A stretch of 64,000 nt of DNA from Mycobacterium sp. Root135. GTDB taxonomy: Bacteria; Actinomycetota; Actinomycetes; Mycobacteriales; Mycobacteriaceae. The stretch lies in contig NZ_LMEZ01000007.1 in the NCBI RefSeq assembly GCF_001426545.1, forward strand, positions 504,478 to 568,477, given 5' to 3'. Positions within the stretch are counted from its first letter, which is position 1, and each line of letters opens with the position of its first letter. The notes below the pieces were generated by a model. It made no database searches. It was not told the origin of the DNA and saw only the letters and a program-made list of their open reading frames with translations. A program made the position numbers and the translations under genes. Shown piece by piece: positions 36,154 to 44,625 of the stretch.

Positions 36154-38868
36154 TCAGTCCTCGTCTGTCGATCGTCCGTCGCGGGCGTGCGACCGGCCGG
36201 CGTGCACGCCGCCGAAGTGGTTGCCAATGCTGTTGCGGACGGCTTCGGGGTTGCGCGGGATCACGATCGGGCCGGTGTCGAACGTGGAGTCGTCACGCTC
36301 GTCGGGGACGTCCGGCCCGCGGTGGGACCCTCCGTTGCGCCCGTTGCGTCCGTTCTCGCCGGTGGCCGCCGCACCGGGGACCAGCCGCGCACCGGGCTCA
36401 CGCACCGGCAACCCTTCAGGAGTGCGCTCCTCCACCGGGGCCTCCTCGGCCGCCGCCGCCGCCGACCAGCCCTTGTCCCATACGGTCTGCCAGTCCAGGT
36501 CGGTGCTGTTGGCCAACGTGAACGGATCGTCGATCAGCCATTCCGACAGCATGGTGTCGAATATCGAACCGCCAGTGGCTGGTTCGGGCTGGGGTCGCTG
36601 CTCTTCCCTGCCTGCGGCGAAGTACGACGAGGTGTCGACGGGGGCGGGCGTGGCCGGCTCGGCCGACGGGCGTTCCTCGGGCCACTCCCGTTCACCCCAC
36701 CGATTCTCGGATTGGACGACGGGCTCGACGGGTTCGATCGGCGCCGACGGAATGCCGGCGATGCCGCTGGCTCCCGGGTTGCGTTGCGGCAGAAGCGAAA
36801 TCGGAATGTCGGCATGGCCGTAGGGGTACTCCGGGGTGTCGACGACGTCCTCCTGATAGTCCACGTAATCCTCGTCGGGCGCGTGCGTGGGCACCACGGC
36901 GAGATGCGGCTCTGCGGGCATGCCGTAGTCGGCGGGAATCGGTTCCGCCGCGCCTGGGCCGTGCAGCAGCGCCTCGGCGGGAATGAAGACGCCGGCCGTC
37001 GTCCCCGAATTCGGTTCGGCGGCAATGGTGTTGCGGAGCCGGACGACGAGACCGTGCTGGGCCGCCAACCGGCCGACGACGAACAGGCCCATGTGCCGGG
37101 CGGTGTACGGGTTGACCTCGCCACCCGACTGCAGGCGGGCGTTGGCCACGCGCAAGTCGGCGTCGGTCATTCCGAGGCCGTAGTCGCTGACCTCGACGAC
37201 CAGACCGCCGTTGCCGGTATGCGCCGCCGTCACCCTGACGTCGGACACCGGCGGCGAGTACCTCAGCGCGTTGTCCAGCAGCTCGGCCAGCAGATGGACG
37301 AGATCACCCGCGACGACGCCGACGACTTCGCTGTCCGGCACGGTCGCGGTGACGATCCTGGCGTAGTCCTCGACCTCGGAGGCCGCGGCGTTGACGACGG
37401 TGGCGACGGGGACCGGGTCGGCCTGCTCGCGCTGTGGCTTTGAACCGGCCAACACCAGCAGGTTGGCGCCGTTGCGCCGCATCCGCGTGGCGAGGTGGTC
37501 CAGCTTGAAGAGACTGTCCAGTCGCTCGGGGTCTTCCTCGTCGCGCTCGAGGCGGTCGATGAGTCCCAGCTGCTGGTCCACCAGAGACCGGCTGCGACGC
37601 GACAACGTCTCGAACATGTCGCCGATCTGAAGCTGAAGGCGGGCTTGCTCGCCGGCCAGGAAGACCGCCTGCTCGTGCAGCTCGTCGACGGCGTGCGCGA
37701 CCTGCCCCACCTCTTCTGTGGTGTACACCGGAACCGGCTGGACCGGCCCCGGCTCGCCTCCCGTGCGCACCCGCTCGATTTCTTGGGCCAGGTCCTGGTG
37801 GGCCACCCGGAGGGCGCCGTCGCGCAGCATTCGCAGCGGCCGCACCAGCGAACGCGCCACGAAGAGCACGATGACGATCGCCAGCAGGAAGGCCACCCCG
37901 ACGACCGCCGAGTCGCGAATCGCCTCCTGCCGCTTGGCGTTGGCCTGGTCCTCGACGGCGGACGTGACGGCCGCGGTCGTCGAGTCGACGACCTTCTCCG
38001 CTATGTCGTCGGTGGCCTGCAACGACTGGCTCAAGTCGGGGTTGCCCACCAACCCGACGGCGGGGTCCGACATCAGGGCCATCCGCCTGACCATCTCTTC
38101 TTGCAACTTCTGCGCGTCAGGCGAACCGACCCCAAGCACCTGGGACATCCCCGCCAACGTCGACGGTTCGGTGCCGGCCAGGGTGATCATCGAGTTGCGC
38201 AGTTCCGGCTCGGGGAGATCGCCGCCGAGGTTGACCAGAAGCTGCTCCATCGCCATCTGACCGCGCGCGCCGACAGCCCGGCTGAGGCCGAGCGCCTCGG
38301 CACGGATCTGCTCGTCGTCGACGCGTACCGAACCGTTGATCGCGTCCTCGGCGGACAACAGAATCGGGGCGTACGCGGTGATGCGACCCCGGAGGTCGAC
38401 GTCGTTGGCCGTGACCCGATCCAGCAGCGCCTGGCCGTCGTCCAGCAGACCGGTCACGCCGGTACGCACGTCGGGTACGACGTCGGTGCCGTTGAGTTTG
38501 TTCTGCAGTTTCTGTTTGTCGGTGTCGAATGCGTTCAACGCGGCTTGGGCGTCGCCGCCCGCGGAATTCGCCAACAGGGCGCCTTCCAAGGCCGCCATGT
38601 ATTCCTCGATCGAGGGCACCAATTCGGCACGGTCGGCGGCCAATCGGAGATTGTTTGCGTCGGCCCATCCCGACTGAACGCGCAAACCGCCGAATACGCC
38701 GACCAACACCAGCGGCACCAGGACGATTGCGAGGACCTTCCAACGAACGGGCCAATTGCTCAGCGCCCATCGCGAAGGCCGTTTCGTCTGGCCCGCCGGC
38801 TGCCGCGGTGACGTGGCCGGAAGTCCCTGCGCCGCAACGTCGTGCGGTGGTTCGACGAACGCGGTCAT
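36154..38868 (-). CDS. NIT-domain sensor histidine kinase of the mfp conservon
   Basis: A 904-residue membrane kinase (Rv3365c-like, CvnA). Helix 1 (~43-61) and helix 2 (~310-332) flank a long extracytoplasmic NIT (nitrate/nitrite-sensing-like) helical domain. A HAMP region (Arg-Pro-Leu-Arg-Met-Leu) follows, then the Leu-Asp-His-Leu-Ala-Thr-Arg-Met-Arg-Arg-Asn phosphoacceptor-like helix and an HATPase domain with Asp-Asn-Ala-Leu-Arg-Tyr-Ser-Pro-Pro (N box) and Asp-Tyr-Gly-Leu-Gly-Met. The last ~260 residues are acidic and disordered. It starts at ATG 38868 and heads the five-gene conservon ending in mfpA. The ligand is unknown. Confidence 0.92.
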   Translation of the reverse strand: MTAFVEPPHDVAAQGLPATSPRQPAGQTKRPSRWALSNWPVRWKVLAIVLVPLVLVGVFGGLRVQSGWADANNLRLAADRAELVPSIEEYMAALEGALLANSAGGDAQAALNAFDTDKQKLQNKLNGTDVVPDVRTGVTGLLDDGQALLDRVTANDVDLRGRITAYAPILLSAEDAINGSVRVDDEQIRAEALGLSRAVGARGQMAMEQLLVNLGGDLPEPELRNSMITLAGTEPSTLAGMSQVLGVGSPDAQKLQEEMVRRMALMSDPAVGLVGNPDLSQSLQATDDIAEKVVDSTTAAVTSAVEDQANAKRQEAIRDSAVVGVAFLLAIVIVLFVARSLVRPLRMLRDGALRVAHQDLAQEIERVRTGGEPGPVQPVPVYTTEEVGQVAHAVDELHEQAVFLAGEQARLQLQIGDMFETLSRRSRSLVDQQLGLIDRLERDEEDPERLDSLFKLDHLATRMRRNGANLLVLAGSKPQREQADPVPVATVVNAAASEVEDYARIVTATVPDSEVVGVVAGDLVHLLAELLDNALRYSPPVSDVRVTAAHTGNGGLVVEVSDYGLGMTDADLRVANARLQSGGEVNPYTARHMGLFVVGRLAAQHGLVVRLRNTIAAEPNSGTTAGVFIPAEALLHGPGAAEPIPADYGMPAEPHLAVVPTHAPDEDYVDYQEDVVDTPEYPYGHADIPISLLPQRNPGASGIAGIPSAPIEPVEPVVQSENRWGEREWPEERPSAEPATPAPVDTSSYFAAGREEQRPQPEPATGGSIFDTMLSEWLIDDPFTLANSTDLDWQTVWDKGWSAAAAAEEAPVEERTPEGLPVREPGARLVPGAAATGENGRNGRNGGSHRGPDVPDERDDSTFDTGPIVIPRNPEAVRNSIGNHFGGVHAGRSHARDGRSTDED

Positions 38869-39141
38869 CGTGTCGCGGCCGTACGGCCGGTCACTCGGTG
38901 ACGATTCGTTGATCGCGCGTGGTTCATAAGGCTTCCTGCATCAGTACGCCCGCGTATCGGCAGGCACCGAAGTACCAGTCCGACCGGCAATTTCTCGAGT
39001 ATGACAGCGATGTGCGGGCGTTTCCACAGTTGTTACTGAACAGGCAGAGTTCGTGACCGTGGCGTTGCGTACTCGTGCGCCACGTGGGCAAATGCCGTTG
39101 CTCTTCCGAGATCCAACGTCGAATATGGGTAAAGGGAAGTA

Positions 39142-39273
39142 ATGACCGAGCCCCATGGAGACCAACGCCCGCATGACGACACCGACGAGACGGAACCCGT
39201 CACCGGCCCGGGCGGCGACAGCCCCGACCCCGAATTCGGGGACGACGTCACCATTCCCGACCAGGAGACCTGA
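39142..39273 (+). CDS. 43-residue acidic peptide
   Basis: A short frame below usual length limits: Met-Thr-Glu-Pro-His-Gly-Asp-Gln start, ending Pro-Asp-Gln-Glu-Thr-stop. It is strongly acidic (about 14 Asp/Glu in 43) and without hydrophobic segments, so probably a disordered cytoplasmic protein. AAAGGGAAG sits just before the ATG, a credible ribosome site. It is divergent from the sensor kinase across 273 bp (38869-39141), which contains no other gene that I can see. It precedes trmL by 62 bp. Unrecognised; conservation in related species would decide if it is real. Confidence 0.55.
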   Translation: MTEPHGDQRPHDDTDETEPVTGPGGDSPDPEFGDDVTIPDQET

Positions 39274-39335
39274 GTTGGGCTGATCCTCGACCGACGTAGG
39301 CTTCCCCGTACTCGCATACCGGGAGGCTCAGCGTT

Positions 39336-39800
39336 TTGTTCAGGGTCATGTTCAATGCACCGTGCATCGCCCCGAACACGGGCAATGCGATCAGAATGGT
39401 CGCCGCCACCGGATGCGAATTGCATCTCGTCGAACCGCTCGGCTTCGACCTGTCGGAACCAAAGTTGCGCCGCGCCGGCCTCGACTACCACGATCTAGCG
39501 TCGGTGACGGTGCACCCGGACCTACCGTCGGCGTGGACGGCGGTGATGCCGGCGCGGGTCTTCGCGTTCACCGCACACGCCGAATCGTTCTTCGGCGACG
39601 TCGACTTCATCCCCGGCGACGTGCTGCTGTTCGGCCCGGAACCGACCGGCTTGGACGCTGAGACGCTGGCGGACCCGCACGTCACCCAACGCGTGCGGAT
39701 ACCGATGCTGGCGGGGCGGCGTTCGCTGAACCTGTCGAACGCCGCCGCCGTCGTGGTCTACGAGGCGTGGCGCCAACAGGGTTTCAGCGGCGCCGTCTGA
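39336..39800 (+). CDS. trmL: tRNA (cytidine/uridine-34 2'-O)-methyltransferase, SPOUT family
   Basis: A 154-residue SpoU/TrmL-type methyltransferase (Rv3366 spoU position). It has the trefoil-knot signatures: Asn-Thr-Gly-Asn-Ala-Ile-Arg (~14-20), Leu-Phe-Gly-Pro-Glu-Pro-Thr-Gly-Leu (~97-105) and Ile-Pro-Met-Leu-Ala-Gly-Arg-Arg-Ser-Leu-Asn-Leu-Ser-Asn. It probably methylates the ribose at the wobble position of certain leucine tRNAs. The likely start is the unusual TTG at 39336, because the protein family begins Met-Phe-Arg; an ATG four codons later is an alternative. The stop abuts the convergent nitroreductase stop. Confidence 0.9.
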   Translation: MFRVMFNAPCIAPNTGNAIRMVAATGCELHLVEPLGFDLSEPKLRRAGLDYHDLASVTVHPDLPSAWTAVMPARVFAFTAHAESFFGDVDFIPGDVLLFGPEPTGLDAETLADPHVTQRVRIPMLAGRRSLNLSNAAAVVVYEAWRQQGFSGAV

Positions 39801-40451
39801 CTACCAGGAATTCCAATGGCTGAGCTGTTCGGCAGGCAGCCGCTTGGCCTTCTTGAACTCGGTGCCCTTGGTGTAGGCAATCGGGAACAGGCCGCCCTGG
39901 GCGTACTTGTCGAACGGAATCCCCAGGATCTCGGCGGCCTGCTTCTCACCGTCGCCGACCAGGTGCAGCGTCGTCCACGCCGACCCGAGTCCGCGCGAGC
40001 GCAGGGCGAGCATGAAGCTCCACGCCGCGGGTAGCAGCGAGCCCCAGTACCCGGCGCTCGCTCCGGCGGGCGCCCCGTCCGGGCGGCCTTCCAAGCACGG
40101 GATCATCATGATCGGCACTTCGTGCAGATGGTCGTTGAGGTACTTCGCCGAGTCGACGACCAGCGGGGTCCGGTCGTCGCGGCTGTCGCCGTAGGTGGGC
40201 TTCTCGGCGTCGAGGTACGGGGTCGCCGCGGTGCGGTAGATGTCGGCGATCGCCTTCTTCTTCTCGTCGTCGTCGACGAAGACGAACTGCCAGCCCTGGG
40301 AGTTCGAGCCGGTCGGCGCCTGCAGGGCCAAGTCGAGGCATTCCATGACGATCTCGCGGGGTACGGGCTTCTCGAGATCGAGGCGTTTGCGGACCGAACG
40401 CGTGGTCGTCAGGAGTTCGTCGAGCGTCAAATCGAGGGTTTCAGAGGGCAT
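39801..40451 (-). CDS. nitroreductase-family flavoprotein
   Basis: A 216-residue FMN nitroreductase-fold protein (Rv3368c-like). Key pieces: Thr-Thr-Arg-Ser-Val-Arg-Lys-Arg near the N-terminus (phosphate binding of FMN), Ala-Pro-Thr-Gly-Ser-Asn-Ser-Gln-Gly-Trp-Gln-Phe (~45-56) and Gly-Leu-Gly-Ser-Ala-Trp-Thr-Thr-Leu (~155-163). It reduces nitro or quinone groups with NAD(P)H; the physiological substrate is unknown. ATG 40451. It is divergent from the F420/PPOX-type gene with a 23-bp gap, so the promoters overlap. Confidence 0.88.
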   Translation of the reverse strand: MPSETLDLTLDELLTTTRSVRKRLDLEKPVPREIVMECLDLALQAPTGSNSQGWQFVFVDDDEKKKAIADIYRTAATPYLDAEKPTYGDSRDDRTPLVVDSAKYLNDHLHEVPIMMIPCLEGRPDGAPAGASAGYWGSLLPAAWSFMLALRSRGLGSAWTTLHLVGDGEKQAAEILGIPFDKYAQGGLFPIAYTKGTEFKKAKRLPAEQLSHWNSW

Positions 40452-40474
40452 CTTCGGAGACTACATTCGCATTC

Positions 40475-40885
40475 ATGACTGCCGCGCTGACGTCAGAAGT
40501 CATCGATCGTCTGAACCAGGCCCACTACGGATGGCTCACCACCATCGCGAAGTCCGGCCAGCCGGTGCCAAAGCTGATCTGGTTCTACTTCGACGGCGAA
40601 GCGCTGTTCGTCTACAGCAGTCCGACCGCGGCGAAGGTCGCGCACGTCCGGCGTCACCCGCAGGTGAGCCTCAACCTGGATTCCGACGGCAACGGCGGCG
40701 GGATCATCGTCGTCGGTGGCGAGGCGACCGTCGACGCCGAGGGCGTGGACTGCCGCGACGACGGCCCGTACTGGGCCAAGTACGGGCCGGCTGCCGACCA
40801 GTTCGGCTTGACCGAATCGATGGTGGACTACAGCACCCGACTGCGGATCAGCGTCGACAAGGTGTGGACGACCCCAACGGCCTGA
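40475..40885 (+). CDS. pyridoxamine-phosphate-oxidase-fold (F420/FMN) protein
   Basis: A 136-residue split-barrel protein (Rv3369-like) of the PPOX-class F420-dependent group. It has the family Gly-Trp-Leu-Thr-Thr-Ile near residue 20, Pro-Lys-Leu-Ile-Trp-Phe-Tyr-Phe-Asp-Gly and Ser-Pro-Thr-Ala-Ala-Lys-Val-Ala-His-Val. Such proteins use F420 or FMN to reduce unsaturated or nitro compounds. ATG 40475. A perfect 15-bp hairpin after its stop probably ends transcription. Confidence 0.85.
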   Translation: MTAALTSEVIDRLNQAHYGWLTTIAKSGQPVPKLIWFYFDGEALFVYSSPTAAKVAHVRRHPQVSLNLDSDGNGGGIIVVGGEATVDAEGVDCRDDGPYWAKYGPAADQFGLTESMVDYSTRLRISVDKVWTTPTA

Positions 40886-40901
40886 CCCCGCCCCGGAAAT
40901 A

Positions 40902-40943
40902 CATCAGGCCCTCCCCCGGGGATTGGTCGGGGAGGGCCTGATG
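40902..40943. terminator. bidirectional hairpin terminator
   Basis: CATCAGGCCCTCCCC (40902-40916) and its exact complement at 40929-40943 enclose a 12-base loop. It lies between the convergent PPOX-fold gene (stop 40885) and the small secreted peptide gene (stop 40963). No long T-run follows on either side, as usual in mycobacteria. Confidence 0.8.
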
Positions 40944-40962
40944 GGTTCTTGGGTGTTGCTGG

Positions 40963-41133
40963 CTACTTGCCGTTGAGGTGGGCGATGTAGGCGGGGCCGT
41001 GGTTGCCGTACCAGCCGGGGCCGACGGTGGGGGCCGGGGTGGCGTAGGTGCCGGGGCTGGCGACTCCGGCGAGTCCGAGGGCCGCCGCGCCAACGAAGGT
41101 GGCGGTGACGAGGCTGCGGGCGATGGTGTTCAT
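40963..41133 (-). CDS. 56-residue secreted peptide
   Basis: A short gene below usual length limits. The N-terminus is a signal peptide (Met-Asn-Thr-Ile-Ala-Arg-Ser, then an Ala/Gly/Leu core, with likely cleavage after Ala-Gly-Val-Ala-Ser). The mature ~28 residues are Pro/Gly-rich and end Trp-Tyr-Gly-Asn-His-Gly-Pro-Ala-Tyr-Ile-Ala-His-Leu-Asn-Gly-Lys. AAAGGA lies 7 bases before the ATG, and a strong terminator hairpin follows the stop. Codon use (G/C at third positions) agrees with coding. I do not recognise the family; similar tiny exported proteins occur in mycobacteria. The upstream 166 bp to dnaE2 presumably holds its promoter. Confidence 0.7.
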   Translation of the reverse strand: MNTIARSLVTATFVGAAALGLAGVASPGTYATPAPTVGPGWYGNHGPAYIAHLNGK

Positions 41134-41299
41134 GTCTTTTTCCTTTGTCCGAGTGGCCTTTTGGCCTCTTTTGGTTCCTGGCTGGCCGGTGTGTTCCGGC
41201 GATGGGATAACTATGTCTCAGCGCGGGGACGAAGTCTGTCGGGCGACTGGTGGATGGGTCGGATGAACGCCGTGTCCACCGATCGGGGGACGGACGCGC

Positions 41300-44200
41300 C
41301 TACTGGAAGTCGCGCGACTTCGACTTGACCCGCAGGTCGATCGGCCCGAGTCGGTCGGCCACGATGGTGACCGCTCCGGTCGCGTTCTGCACGATGCCGC
41401 GGATCACCAGCGCCGACGCCGTCTGTGCCAGCTTGCGATGCCGCGCCCACACCCCCTTGGAGCACATCACGTTGACCATGCCGGTTTCGTCCTCGAGGTT
41501 CATGAACGTCACCCCCTGAGCGGTCGCAGGCCGCTGCCGGTGGGTCACCGCGCCTGCGACGAGCACCCGGGTGCCGTCCGGTACCGACAACAGCCGGTTG
41601 GCAGGCACGACGCCCAGGTCGTCGAGGCGTTCGCGAAGGAACTGAACGGGGTGACTGTCCGGCGAGACACCGGTGGCCCAGACGTCGGCGGCGGTCAACT
41701 CGAGGTGCGTCATCCCGGGCAGGGACGGGACGTGCGAAGACGACCCGACACCGGGCAGCCGGTCGGGACGCTCGGAGGCCGCGGCTCCCGCCGCCCACAG
41801 CGCCTCCCGTCGAGTCACACCGAAACAGCCGAGCGCACCCGCGGTCGCCAACGCCTCGGTCTGCGGCACCGACAGCTGCACCCTGCCGGCAAGGTCGACC
41901 AGAGACCTGAACGCGCCGTGCGATCGGTCCTCGACGATGCGCTCGGCCAACTCGTCGCCGATGTGCCGCACCGCACCGAGACCCAGCCTCACCTCGAGGC
42001 CACGGTTCTCCAGCGTGGCGTGCGCCAGGCTGGCGTTCACGTCGGGACCGTGCACCAGCACCCCGTGCCGACGGGCGTCGGCGACCAACGACTGCGGCGA
42101 ATAGAAACCCATCGGCTGCGCCCGGAGCAGCGCGGCACAGAACACCGCGGGGTGATGCAGCTTGAACCACGACGAATAGAACACCAGCGAGGCGAACGAC
42201 AGCGAATGACTCTCCGGGAAGCCGAAATTGGCGAAGGCCTCCAACTTCTCGTAGATCCGGTCGGCGACGTCACCGGTGATGCCGTGCCGCTCCCTCATGC
42301 CGTCGTAGAACCGGCTGCGGAGCCGCTTCATCTTCTCGGTGGACCTCTTGGACCCCATGGCCCGACGCAGCTGGTCGGCCTCGGCGGCGGAGAAACCCGC
42401 GCAGTCGACGGCCAACTGCATCAGCTGCTCCTGAAACAGCGGAATTCCCAACGTCTTCCGCAGCGCCTGCTCCATCGACGGGTGATCGTAGGTGACCTCT
42501 TCCTCACCGTTGCGGCGCCGGATGTACGGGTGCACCGAGCCGCCCTGAATGGGCCCCGGTCGGATCAGCGCGACCTCGACCACCAGGTCGTAGAACACCC
42601 GCGGCTTCAGCCGGGGCAACGTGGCCATCTGCGCGCGGGACTCCACCTGGAACACCCCGACCGAGTCGGCGCGCTGCAGCATCTCGTAGACGGCCGCCTC
42701 GGACAGGTCGAGCTTCGACAGGTCGACCTCGAGACCCTTGTGCTCGGCGGCCAGGTCGATGGCGTAGTGCAGCGCCGAGAGCATGCCAAGCCCGAGCAAG
42801 TCGAACTTCACCAAACCGATTGCCGCACAGTCGTCCTTGTCCCACTGCAGCACGCTGCGGTTCTCCATGCGCGCCCACTCCACCGGGCATACGTCGGCGA
42901 TCGGCCGGTCACAGATCACCATGCCGCCGGAGTGGATGCCCATGTGCCGAGGCAAGTCCTTGACCTGTAGCGCCAGGTCGATCACCGGTTTGGGAATCTC
43001 CTCCACGTCGGGTGAGTCCGCCAGACCGTTCCACTTGCTGAGCTGCTTGCTCCAGGCGTCCTGCTGACCCTGGGAGAATCCCAGTGCCCTGGCCATGTCG
43101 CGTACCGCGCTGCGGCCGCGGTAGGTGATGACGTTGGCGACCTGGGCGGCATAGTCACGGCCGTAGCGCTCGTAGACGTACTGAATCGCCTTCTCACGCA
43201 GATCGGATTCGATGTCGATGTCGATGTCCGGCGGTCCGTCGCGCGCAGGCGACAGGAAGCGCTCGAACAGCAACTCGTTGGCGACGGGGTCGACGTTGGT
43301 GACGCCGAGGGCGTAACAGACCGCGGAGTTGGCCGCCGATCCCCGGCCCTGGCACAGGATGTCGTTGTCCTTGCAGAACCGGGTGATGTCGTGCACGACG
43401 AGGAAGTAGCCGGGAAAGTCGAGCTTGGCGATGACGCGCAGCTCGTGCTCGATCTGGGCGTAGGCCTGCGCGGCCCGCTCTGGCGGGCCGTACCGATCCC
43501 GGGCGCCGGTCATCACCAGATGGCGCAGCCAGCTGTCCTCGGTCTGCCCCGCAGGCACCTCGAACGGAGGCAGCTTCGGGGCGATGAGTGCCAACCCGAA
43601 CGCACACTGCTCGCCTAGGTCGGCCGCGGCCGCCACCGCACCGGGGTGCCTGGCGAACAGCCGGGCCATCTCGTCTCCGGAGCGCAGATGCGAACCACCC
43701 AGCGGCGCAAGCCATCCGCTGGCCTCGTCCATCGAATTGCGCGCCCGGATCGCCCCCATCGCCATGGCCAGCCTGCCGCGGGTCGGTTCGGCGAAGTGCG
43801 CGGCCGTGGTGGCGACGACGCCGACCCCGAACCGCGGCGCCAGGGCGGCGAGCTGGGTGTTGCGTTCGTCGTCGAGGGGGTGGCCGTGATGGGTGAGCTC
43901 GACGCTCACCCGGTCGGCCCCGAACCGGTCCACCAGATCGGCGAGCGCGGCGTCGGCGGCGGCCGGTCCACCCGTCGACAAGGCTTGCTGCACATGCCCT
44001 TTGCGGCACCCGGTGAGGATCTGCCAGTGCCCACCGGCGGCCTCGGTCAGCGCGTCGAAGTCATAGCGCGGCTTGCCCTTCTCCCCGCCGGCGAGGTGGG
44101 CCGTGGCGAGCTCCCTCGACAGACGTCGATACCCCTCCGGCCCGCGTGCCAGCACCAGCAGATGCGGCCCCGGCGGATCGGGCACCTCGGTGCGGGGCAC

Positions 44201-44593
44201 GTTTCCCAGCGAGAGTTCGGCGCCGAACACCGTCTGAACGTCGAGTTCCCGTGCCGCTTCGGCGAATCGGACCACCCCGTACAACCCGTCGTGATCGGTC
44301 AGCGCGATGGCCCGCAGGTTCAGCCGGGCGGCCTCCTCGACGAGCTCCTCCGGGGTGCTCGCCCCGTCGAGGAAGCTGAACGCCGAGTGGGCGTGCAGTT
44401 CGGCATACGGGGTGGACGTGCCCGTGCGCCGGTGACCGTCGGGCCGCTCGTAGCTCCCCCGCTTGCGGGACCAGGCCGGGCTGTCCCCACCGTCGCCGGT
44501 GGGCTCGGGCAGGCGGGACCCGGCGCGGCGCGGCTTGCTGGTGAGCACGCGCTGCATCTCACCCCAGGTCGACGGACCGTCGTTCCAACCCAT
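41300..44593 (-). CDS. dnaE2: error-prone DNA polymerase III alpha subunit
   Basis: A 1097-residue translesion polymerase of the DNA-damage mutasome. Order: ~60-residue basic leader, PHP domain beginning Leu-His-Ala-His-Ser-Ala-Phe-Ser (~67-74), polymerase core with catalytic acids in Pro-Asp-Ile-Asp-Ile-Asp-Ile-Glu-Ser-Asp (~450-460), fingers with Lys-Met-Lys-Arg-Leu-Arg-Ser-Arg-Phe, and C-terminal HhH and OB regions. Unlike replicative DnaE1 it is shorter and lacks the C-terminal tau-binding region. It needs ImuA' and ImuB, encoded at 51730-54034, and is SOS-induced: a perfect LexA box lies 13 bp before the ATG at 44593. Confidence 0.96.
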   Translation of the reverse strand: MGWNDGPSTWGEMQRVLTSKPRRAGSRLPEPTGDGGDSPAWSRKRGSYERPDGHRRTGTSTPYAELHAHSAFSFLDGASTPEELVEEAARLNLRAIALTDHDGLYGVVRFAEAARELDVQTVFGAELSLGNVPRTEVPDPPGPHLLVLARGPEGYRRLSRELATAHLAGGEKGKPRYDFDALTEAAGGHWQILTGCRKGHVQQALSTGGPAAADAALADLVDRFGADRVSVELTHHGHPLDDERNTQLAALAPRFGVGVVATTAAHFAEPTRGRLAMAMGAIRARNSMDEASGWLAPLGGSHLRSGDEMARLFARHPGAVAAAADLGEQCAFGLALIAPKLPPFEVPAGQTEDSWLRHLVMTGARDRYGPPERAAQAYAQIEHELRVIAKLDFPGYFLVVHDITRFCKDNDILCQGRGSAANSAVCYALGVTNVDPVANELLFERFLSPARDGPPDIDIDIESDLREKAIQYVYERYGRDYAAQVANVITYRGRSAVRDMARALGFSQGQQDAWSKQLSKWNGLADSPDVEEIPKPVIDLALQVKDLPRHMGIHSGGMVICDRPIADVCPVEWARMENRSVLQWDKDDCAAIGLVKFDLLGLGMLSALHYAIDLAAEHKGLEVDLSKLDLSEAAVYEMLQRADSVGVFQVESRAQMATLPRLKPRVFYDLVVEVALIRPGPIQGGSVHPYIRRRNGEEEVTYDHPSMEQALRKTLGIPLFQEQLMQLAVDCAGFSAAEADQLRRAMGSKRSTEKMKRLRSRFYDGMRERHGITGDVADRIYEKLEAFANFGFPESHSLSFASLVFYSSWFKLHHPAVFCAALLRAQPMGFYSPQSLVADARRHGVLVHGPDVNASLAHATLENRGLEVRLGLGAVRHIGDELAERIVEDRSHGAFRSLVDLAGRVQLSVPQTEALATAGALGCFGVTRREALWAAGAAASERPDRLPGVGSSSHVPSLPGMTHLELTAADVWATGVSPDSHPVQFLRERLDDLGVVPANRLLSVPDGTRVLVAGAVTHRQRPATAQGVTFMNLEDETGMVNVMCSKGVWARHRKLAQTASALVIRGIVQNATGAVTIVADRLGPIDLRVKSKSRDFQ

Positions 44594-44606
44594 CCCGCAA
44601 ATCTAG

Positions 44607-44622
44607 TCGAACATCAGTTCGA
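44607..44622 (-). promoter_or_regulatory. LexA (SOS) box of dnaE2
   Basis: TCGAACATCAGTTCGA matches the mycobacterial LexA consensus TCGAAC-N4-GTTCGA exactly. It occupies half of the 32-bp gap between the DHFR-like gene stop and the dnaE2 start, so LexA would cover the dnaE2 promoter. Confidence 0.92.
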
Positions 44623-44625
44623 ATT

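Noticed and set aside
38869..39141. Additional gene in the 273-bp gap before the acidic peptide
   Set aside because: No frame with a ribosome site and coding-like codon use; only small inverted repeats.
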